Below, one piece after another: positions 56,701 through 64,000 of a DNA stretch of 64,000 nucleotides. This DNA comes from Takakia lepidozioides (Eukaryota > Streptophyta > Takakiopsida > Takakiales > Takakiaceae). The notes below the pieces were generated by a model that was not told where the DNA came from, ran no database searches, and saw only the letters and a list, made by a program, of their open reading frames with translations. The stretch is from positions 63,134,042-63,198,041 of the forward strand of contig CM060734.1 in assembly GCA_030704615.1 (NCBI GenBank), written 5' to 3'. The translations under genes were made by a program, and so were the position numbers. Position 1 is the first letter of the stretch, and every line of letters starts with the position of its first letter.

Positions 56701-57606
56701 CACACCCCTACCAACAGGGAGTCAATGTCCTCATCGGCTTGTCCATTTTGTGGAAACGAACATCCAAGTTGTGGCGTCCCACATCAAGGAGTTTGTTTCT
56801 GTACCATGGCGTCCCATGGCAAAGAACCAAACCCCACACTTGACTCTACTCTCCACTAGCTAGTTCGGCCGACTTCCTCCAAGTCGCGGCCAAGGGTGGA
56901 GCCTCTCAAGCTCCTCCCAGTGCACTCTTCTTGGCCTACTTCAAGGCCAAGGAACGATCCTCCCCGAGGATCGAATTGCCTTATTGCAACAACATTGCTT
57001 GCGGCCGCTCATGATGCCGCTTTTGGCATCACCTTGAGCAAAGGTTCACCTCGAACCCTCTTTGGCTAGGAATATAACCTTGAATCAACCGTGCACCCCA
57101 ATCACTACAATTGGGTCCGCCTTGGAATGCTGGCCTGAGGTGCGGGAACACGCCGAAGCCGCACTACGACTTCGTCCCAAGGCTACACGATTATAGTACG
57201 TGAACGAAAGCACGTAGCTTCCGTGTTAGCCCGCACTACAAGGCAACCCCCTCGGTAGCGCAGTTATAGTACGCGCACGCGCCAGGTGCGCACTAGCACG
57301 TGAACTCCTAAAAAAGGCGCAAGCTTCCTTGCCCCTTGGATGGGAGTCACCCGATTTTGGCACTGCGCAAACACACGATTAACCCAATTTACCTCTCCCA
57401 CTTTTGTAAGCTAGCATGCATTCTACATACTAGCCAACCACACCATGCATCACCATTCCGAACAAAATAGGAAGCACAACATTTGGAACCCGTTTCTTTT
57501 ATAACAAATTTTTGAACAATACAAGTTTTTGCAATCGGATTCCTAAGCTAGCTAAGCCGGGCTAAGCATGCATTTCATCCCCCACGCTCCAAGGTTGATG
57601 TCCCCA
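56701..57606 (-). other. Region between chromodomain and 3' LTR
   Basis: About 900 bases with no coding sequence recognised; likely the 3' non-coding part of the minus-strand chromovirus, longer than usual. Confidence 0.4.
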
Positions 57607-57837
57607 TCAACGGTTCTTCCGCTTTTGAGGTCGCCCTTCGAAAACTGCAACCGCCTCGGATGCGTTTCCCATTTCTGAGGCACGCACCCAAGATGCCTCT
57701 ACATGATGATAGCCCTTCCATTTGACGAGATACTCCGTTTCTCGGTTCTTGAACCTCCTTGACTTAAGTACTGCCTCCACCTCGTACTCAGGTTCATTTT
57801 CATGATCCAACAGCACAGGTGGCGAACGCAACACTTG
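57607..57837 (-). pseudogene. Chromodomain end of a chromovirus pol
   Basis: The ORF encodes EYEVEAVLKSRRFKNRETEYLVKW (quoted in part: EYEVEAVL, YLVKWKGY) followed by ASWVRASEM, a chromodomain with two of the three aromatic-cage positions readable. The rest of the element upstream is cut off where the plus-strand LTR begins at 57839. Chromodomains steer integration toward methylated histone. Confidence 0.88.
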
Positions 57838-57838
57838 A

Positions 57839-58674
57839 TGTCGCGGCCCTTTGCCTTGAGGGCAGGGGGTCGGGACACATGAGGGGCTGCCCCTGTGGTG
57901 GGGGCAGTGGCAGCGATAGGTACGGGGGGCTGAAGCACCCTTGAGTGTCTAAGGCACTCAAGGAGGCGGAGGTGCTCACTAGGTGGAGCCCCGCACACCG
58001 GGATGCGGTGGGGGTGGCTTCACAAAGGGGTGGTGGTAGCTTAGCGGGACTTAGTGGGGGTGGCATAGGACTCACCTTGGGGCGGAGACCTCGTGGTGCG
58101 AGTCGTGGGGAGTCTTGGGACTCATCACGGTCCATGGGGGCCGTGGTGGGTGGGCCAAGACTCACCGCGACTCAATCCCCCACAAGCGGCGAAAAGGCAA
58201 AAAATTGTACAAAGTTTCATTGGTGAACGCAACACACGTGGGCCAGATATTGTCGATGGAATTACTGATCGCGATGGGAATAGGCCAATCCAGTCGAGGG
58301 TTTTCGTGGTGGTTCGCCATAAAATGGCATGGTTGTTTGTGAAACCCCCGCGGATAGCTACAAAAGCATATATAGGGAGTAGTAACCCCGAGAACGGTGC
58401 AAGCCCGTTGGTGACCAAAAACTAGTGAGTAAGCGAGCGAGCCGGAAAGCGACCAAAGAGTGGGGAGCTGTTCCGGACTGCCAACTACCGAAGGGAATTC
58501 CCACTGGGCCCAAATCGGTGGAGGGTTCTTTGGGAGATCAAAGGGGGACTGCTATGCCCCGGTGAGCAGCCGAAGCTCCAAGTTGGCCCGGCGGCCAGGT
58601 TGGGAGTTAGGCGCACGCATCAAAGCGAGTAACTATAACTTGAAGGGGAGCTTACCGAAGTGAGGTGCGTGACA
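57839..58674 (+). mobile_element. Chromovirus 5' LTR, plus orientation
   Basis: 836 bases, TGTCGCGG...GCGTGACA, followed directly by the primer site. It matches 55989-56700 in reverse, except that about 120 bases (about 58173-58295) are present only here. Promoter-like TATATAGG lies at about 58371-58378. Confidence 0.9.
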
Positions 58675-58676
58675 CT

Positions 58677-58688
58677 TGGTATCAGAGC
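58677..58688 (+). promoter_or_regulatory. Primer binding site for initiator tRNA-Met
   Basis: TGGTATCAGAGC, the classic plant retroelement primer site, lies two bases after the LTR end. Confidence 0.95.
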
Positions 58689-58729
58689 TTAGAGTTCAGT
58701 ACGTGATCGTCCTTGGGATTGGCCTCATC

Positions 58730-61395
58730 ATGGGGTCGGGCAAGCCAAAGCGAAAGCGGAACGGCCCAAAAGATGATGATCCTGGTGAGCCCGATGGGGG
58801 CAACGTGTCACCGAGGCGGCCGTTTGAGGAAGCGATGAAGGTTTCCGAAAACGAGGCCGCTCAAGAGCGAGAGGAATCCGAGGAGTCGGAGCCCGAGGAA
58901 TCCCTGAGAGCTCCGACCGACCAATAGATGTCTGCCATGCCAGCACCTTCGAGGGCGTCCGAAATTGGAAGGCACTCAACACCTAGCTCCTGGAGCTAGA
59001 GCAGTACTTCCGGGCGGCCAGTTGAGCGACGAGGATCGGGTGGAAGTGGCTCCCACCTATTTGAGGGGCTATGCTCAACAATGGTGGCAGAAACGCCTTC
59101 ACGACCGAGGTCCAAGCTCGGAAACCTTGAACTGGAGTGGGTTCAAGGAATTGATGAAGAGACAGTTTGTGCCCCTCAACGCGTCCTGACTTGCCCGGGA
59201 CAAGATGAGGAATTTGAAGCAAACAGATGACATTCGGGGATATGTCCAGGCTTTCAATGTGCTTTTGCTCGAAGTTGCGGACATGGTAGAACCAGAAATG
59301 GTCTTCAACTTTGTGGTGAGATTGGCCCCATGGGCCAGGCGGAAGTTGGAGGAGAAGCCACCTAAGACTTTGAACGAGGCAATTGAGAGGGCTGAATGTT
59401 TCTCGGATGTCCCTAGGGGTGAAAGACAAGGCCGTACGGAGCTGAACCACAAGAAGACCCGGCGGGAAGGTGACCCCTTCCGACCGGAAAAGAAGTGGGA
59501 TAGGCCACGCGGCGACAATGGCACGTGGAAATCGAAGGGAGGGCCTTCACACGTCAAGGCGGTACCCGGTGCTTCGAAAGGAAAACCGGGTGGAGCGGCT
59601 TATGGCGGACAGAAGATCACCTTTGATGGAGTGTGTTTCAATTGCGGGGAGCCCGGGCACATGGCCAAGAAGTGCACAAAACCTCGACAATTGAACATGA
59701 CTCGGGCAACCACGGAGCTGTCGGAAGATACCATCAGTCGCTTGGTGGAAGCGGTGGTCGCCAGGACTTGCAAGGTAGGCAACTATTCTTGTGAGTTGTA
59801 TCAGGAAACTGGCGCCCTACGTAAAGGGAGTCAGTTATTGTTTGTGGATGGGATAATATCCGGAACTAATGTGTCGTTGTTGGTGGACACAGGAGCGTCG
59901 CACTCCTTCATGACACCGGCGGCGGTGCAAAAGTTGGGACTCCCGACAAGTGACGTGGGGGCCTCTATTGAGGTGCGTTCTGCCAAAGGAGAACCACGAC
60001 TGGCGACAAGGTTGGCATTTGATGTTCCTCTTCAACTGGAGAGTTGGGAGGGACGTGAGAACTTCACCATCTGCGAGATCGATGGAGTGGATCTCATTTT
60101 GGGGATGACCTTTTTGAGCAAATCCGGAGCGGTCATAGATGGCCGCAAGAGAGTAGTCACACTACCATGTGGGAATGGTGGCGAGGTCTTACGAGTGTCA
60201 GAAACGCCCAAACCTGTGGGAGGGCGAATAAGCCTTCTGTCAGCAAGGGAGTGGGCCGTGGAGGAGGCACACGAGCCCCAGTTTTTGCTCTACATTAGAG
60301 AAGTGAAGGGGGAAGGCAATGGGGAGCCGAGCCCAGATTGGATCAAGGGGATTTTGGAGAAATACCAGGATGTGATGCCGGAGGATTTACCAAGCGGTTT
60401 GCCACCGCGAAGAGGAGTTGACCACAAGATTGAGGTGATACCGGGATCGGAACCGCCTGCCAAGGCGCCCTACCGGTTGAGCCACAGAGAGTTGGTCGAG
60501 CTGAAGACTCAGCTCAAAGATCTAATGTCAAAGGGGTACATCCGGCCGAGTAAGTCACCTTACGGAGCCCCGGTGCTATTTGCAGATAAAAAGGATGGGA
60601 CGCTGCAGATGTGTGTCAATTACAGGGCTCTGAATAAGGTGACTATAAAAAACCGGTACCCTTTGCCAAGGATCAACGACCTCTTTGATCGGTTGGCAGG
60701 AGCGAAGTACTTCAGCCGGATCGACTTGCGCTCCGGCTATCATCAAATTCGGGTGGCGGAAGGAGATGAGGAGAAGACCGCGTGCAGGACAAGGTATGGT
60801 TCATATGAGTTCTTGGTGATGCTTTTTGGGCTCACCAATGCACCAGCGACATTTAGCACGCTGATGAATAGCCTTTTTCAGGAGTGGTTGGATGACTTTG
60901 TGATCGTGTACATCGACGACATCTTGGTGTACTAAAACAAAGGAGGAGCACCTGGAGCACCTGAAAAGGGTGTTCCAAAAATTGCGGGAAGGGAAGCTAT
61001 ACGCCAAAGCTTCAAAGTGCGAATTCGGGGTCACAAAAGTGGAGTTCTTGGGGCATGTGATTACACAGGATGGGATCAAAATGGATGACAGAAAAGTGAG
61101 GGCGATCTTGGACTGGGAGCCTCCGACTTCGGTCCCGGGAGTGCGATCCTTCCTAGGACTCGCCTCCTATTACTGGAAGTATGTGAGAAATTTCGCCAAG
61201 ATCGCAGTGCCGTTGTCGGACCTTCTGTGTAAATCCAAAGTCTGGGTATGGAACACCTTTTGTGGCCAAGCTTTTGCTGAATTGAAGTAGCGGATGGCAG
61301 AAGCTCCAGTCTTGAAAATCCCGGAGTTCGATCGTCCATTCGAGATTCATACGGATGCGTCGGACTTCACGATTGGGGGTGTACTTATGCAAGGC
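58730..61395 (+). pseudogene. Chromovirus gag-pol: gag, zinc knuckle, protease, RT, start of RNase H
   Basis: Gag starts MGSGKPKRKRN at 58730 with an acidic segment. Capsid follows ([43 protein letters not shown]), then the knuckle [14 protein letters not shown], protease ([11 protein letters not shown] with intact [11 protein letters not shown]), RT ([44 protein letters not shown] with YIDD) and RNase H start (FEIHTDASDFTIGGVL). Lesions: TAG at 58927, TGA at 59188-59190 where relatives have Arg, a two-base loss after ILVY (about 60935), and TAG at 61288-61290 (ELK-stop-RMAEAP, relatives Q). Sequence stops being this element at about 61395; integrase is missing. Confidence 0.93.
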
Positions 61396-62282
61396 CTTCG
61401 AAAGATTGGCATGTCACTTGTCAAATCAATACGAATCTCCTTACCCTTCAAACTCCCCAAATCCTTCAATCCGAAGGCAAAACAATTTCTATAAGCCCTT
61501 AGAAATCGCCGAATCCTCCGTCTCTCTCCTCCGATGACTGTAGGTCCAACATCTGGTTCCCAATTGTCTTCAGTGACTGCAACCTTGGGTACACCAGGCT
61601 TGGAGGTAGGAGACGCATCCTTTGGTTGCTAGATAGCAACCTCGTGGGCCTTGTCCATCCATCCTGACTGTGGCGTAGCCTCCACTTGCTCCGCCATAGC
61701 CACCTTAAGAACATCCTCTGGGGAAGAAACATCTTCAACCTCTTCAAAAACCTTAGCCACCTTGGCCTCCAACTGATCCTCAGTGTATGGCTCTCCCCAG
61801 TCCTCATACTGCTGCTTGGGAGATCCATCACCCCTCCTCTAGCGCTGAGTTCCTCGAGGAGCGGTAAAATCTTGGACTTGCTTAGAGTTGGAGAAAATCC
61901 AGAATCCGGCGAATGGTACGTGCCAAGTATTCGGCTCTTCGTTCTTGACTCAAATGATTTATAGGTCCCTGCAACCATTGATAGTGTCCAACACCTTGAA
62001 CTTGGGACCACGCAGTGATTTGAGCATTCTGATTTTCGAAAATGCCTTCAAACATGATTTCGTTGCTCTCTGGGTCCGAAGCCTCAACCTCCAACAGAAT
62101 TATCAAACTTCGAGTAGGCTCCACTTGCCGTCGTACGAGGTCCAAACAATGAAGTACGCGTCGCATTGGTGGCCCATTGTCTCGAGAGCGTCGGCGTGAT
62201 GTTGAAGGTCGTGAGAGTTAGAATGGCTGATCTGGTAGCTGGGTAAGCGACAACTCCAATATATCTGGTTCTTGTGACTCCA
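61393..62282 (-). pseudogene. Gypsy gag-like region to RT start, with TAG-CAA-CCA
   Basis: From the primer site at 62282 the minus strand reads gag-like sequence (FENQNAQITAWSQVQGVGHYQW, quoted in part; RRAEYLARTIRRILDFL). A one-base slip leads to VQDFTAPRGTQR, an acidic linker (QLEAKVAKVFEEVED) and AHEVAI, then TAG CAA CCA at 61631-61623. The pol start follows (KVAVTEDNWEPDVGP, GGERRRIRRFLRAYRNCFAF, IRIDLTSDMPIFRRP). It is cut at about 61393 where the plus-strand chromovirus RNase H begins. Confidence 0.75.
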
Positions 62283-62416
62283 TGCTGCGAATACAAGATG
62301 CAAGAGTGCTGGAAGTGTAGCTATATATACTTATGTGTGGTGCTCGTCCATCCTTGGCGTGTATCAGGTACATTGAATGTGGAGTGTTCTCCTTGAAGCT
62401 AGCTTGGCTGACATCA
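62283..62416 (-). mobile_element. Short LTR (134 bp) shared by two elements
   Basis: On the minus strand TGATGTCAGCC...TTCGCAGCA, ending in CA and followed directly by TGGAGTCACAAGAACC, a TGG-type primer site. A TATATATA box lies at about 62323-62331. Its 5' side carries the end of one element's pol (stop at 62430, 14 bases away), its 3' side the start of another, so a single LTR serves both. Confidence 0.65.
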
Positions 62417-62429
62417 TCGTTGTGACGTC

Positions 62430-64000
62430 TCATTGACGTATAGCTCGGGGCTTAGCTGGATATCGTTGATGAAACACTTGGACTTTATCCGAGGCATTGA
62501 CGAGGTTGGATGAAGGTTCCTACGTTCGTTCGTTGCTGTCGTAGCCTTTCCAATGTACGAAATACTCAAATCGTTTATACTTGATGCGAGACTCTAGGAC
62601 TTCGTCGACTTCATACTCAATTTCCTGATTGACTTCGATTGGTGGAGGTGGTATGGAAACTCTCCCTGGAATATTCGATGGATGATACAACTTCAATAGT
62701 GAAATATGAAAGACTGGATGGATGCGCATACTTCGTGGGAGTTCAAGCCAAAAACTGACCGGATTTATTTGTCGAATAATTTTGAATGGTCCCAGGCGTT
62801 GATAATCCAACTTCTTTGATGGTCGCAAGGTTTGTATGTCTCATCAAAGAAGCCACACACGATCTCCGACCTTGAACTGGGGTTGGAGTTGGCGACTTTG
62901 ATCTGCATACTCCTTGTATTATTTTTGAGCTTTTGCGAGGTGGGATGTAAGCTCTTTATGAATCGTAGCAAGATGAGTAGCAAGGTTTTTTGCAGCAGGG
63001 CTTCCAACAGTTTTCATGTGGAAAAGGTTTGCTCGAGGATGATGACCATAATTGGAGAAAAATGGAGTTTGCTTGGTCGAAGAATATATAGTGTTGTTGT
63101 AGGCAAACTCAACCAATGACAGAAGGTCCGTCCAATTATCTTGGTGATAATTTATCGTACAGCGAAGATACTGTTCCAAAATCTGGTTTACACGTGCGGT
63201 TTGACCATCAGTCTGTGGATGATTAGCCGTAGAGAGGTTGATCTTAGTATCCAATATGTGAAATAATCCCCTCTAAATATTTGATATGAACTGTGGTCCT
63301 CGATCAGATACGATGTCCTTCGGGAGTCCATGAATGCGGTAGATATTATTAAGGAAGAGTCTTGCAGTTTCCTCGCCGGTAACCGTCTTATTACATGGAA
63401 TGAAATGTGCCATCTTCGTAAAACGATCTACAATAACAAGGATTGAATCGATGGTCTTGGAAATTGGAAGGTCCGTAATAAAGTCCATAGACACGGACGA
63501 CCATGGACCCTTGGGAATGGGTAATGGTTGAAGAAGGCCATAAGGTCGATGTCGTGGTCCCTTCGCTCTAGCACACGTGTCGCAAGATTTTATAAATTCT
63601 TTCACGAGTTTCCACATCTGCGGCCACCAATAGTCCCTGGATATCAACTCCAATGTTTTGTTGAAGCCGAAATGTCCAGCAGCCGGAAGATCATGACATG
63701 TTTGAAGAATTCGAAGTCGTATAGGTCCTGGAGGTACATAGAGAAATCCCTTGAAGTAAAGTAAACCAGCTTTGAATTCGAAGTCGTTTGTAACATGTGG
63801 GTTGTCTCGAGGTTGATTTAGTTGACCTCTTAGTGTCGTAGCAAAATGGTCGCTCTTTAGTGCTTCTTGAATCTCCTTTATGATCTCTGCATCGTCATAG
63901 GTGGACACGGACATCATATTCAATTGGAGATTTGTTGGTTTCAGGATGATGGATTTTTGTTGGTCAAAAGCTGCATCCCCTTCTTTTGGCGCAAGATACG
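62430..64000 (-). pseudogene. Gypsy integrase with chromodomain, five in-frame stops; runs off the window
   Basis: One unbroken frame from the window edge to TGA at 62430. N-terminal finger: HDLPAAGHFG and CDTCARAKG. Core: VSMDFITDLP, VDRFTKMAHFI, IVSDRGPQF, HPQTDGQTARVNQ. Then [40 protein letters not shown] and chromodomain ([20 protein letters not shown]). In-frame stops: TAG at 63275 (relatives Trp), TAA at 62921 (Gln expected), TGA TGA just before [10 protein letters not shown] (Arg Arg expected), TAG at 62522 (Trp of TWEP). No indel is needed, so decay was by substitution only. Confidence 0.93.

Noticed and set aside
56171-56863. Overlapping Pro-rich plus-strand ORFs
   Set aside because: They lie in the GC-rich LTR and mirror ORFs at 57.8-58.2 kb in its inverted copy; no protein family.

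Overview
The window is nuclear DNA from a streptophyte, most likely a charophyte green alga (Chara-like). The evidence is a spliced URB1 ribosome-biogenesis gene, the PB1 domain of an auxin response factor (ARF), a plant-type NT-C2/gar2-like gene and a TKL-type kinase, all set among many decayed Ty3/gypsy elements. One gypsy element carries a cytosine DNA methyltransferase, a combination I recall being reported for charophytes and dinoflagellates. There is no rRNA, tRNA, CRISPR array or prokaryotic operon.

Layout. 1-2.1 kb: no recognisable gene. 2.1-5 kb: a broken plus-strand gypsy element (LTR with an internal 121-bp tandem array, primer site, pol linker, inverted integrase piece, integrase C-terminus with chromodomain). 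6-7.5 kb: a minus-strand kinase gene with one frameshift and one stop. 9.4-15.9 kb: a minus-strand gypsy element with gag, protease, a dUTPase domain, RT whose palm is replaced by AT-rich DNA, RNase H and integrase. 16.7-18.7 kb: a methyltransferase fragment fused to a plus-strand RNase H-integrase remnant. 20.1-21.4 kb: three exons of an ARF PB1 domain. 22.8-25.1 kb: gar2-like/EEIG1-EHBP1 family gene. 25.4-43.3 kb: URB1 on the minus strand, at least 17 exons, with LINE fragments in its introns. 43.4-46.5 kb: an unknown ORF, a telomere-like motif, a perfect 35-bp hairpin. 47.1-56 kb: the methyltransferase-encoding gypsy element. 56-61.4 kb: two oppositely oriented copies of one chromovirus family. 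61.4-64 kb: two minus-strand gypsy elements sharing one short LTR; the second runs off the window.

The most interesting item is the 47.1-56.0 kb element. Protease, DNA methyltransferase, RNase H, integrase and a terminal PHD finger lie in a single reading frame interrupted only by five stops (four TAG, one TGA), each one C-to-T change from CAG or CGA. It thus joins a DNA-methylation writer to a chromatin-reader finger in one mobile element; the RT proper is missing from this copy. Three element copies share the sequence just upstream of RT and carry a TAG at the same position, in two of them followed by CAA CCA, the textbook UAG-CAR-YYA leaky-stop context. This suggests stop-codon readthrough between the gag(-methyltransferase) part and pol.

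The host genes (URB1, gar2-like, ARF) show several single-base frame slips with protein similarity continuing on both sides. The clearest sit in short homopolymers, which points to assembly errors rather than gene death. Retroelement stops look different: mostly C-to-T/G-to-A, as expected from deamination of methylated cytosine. All calls come from reading the sequence and recalling family motifs; no search was run.
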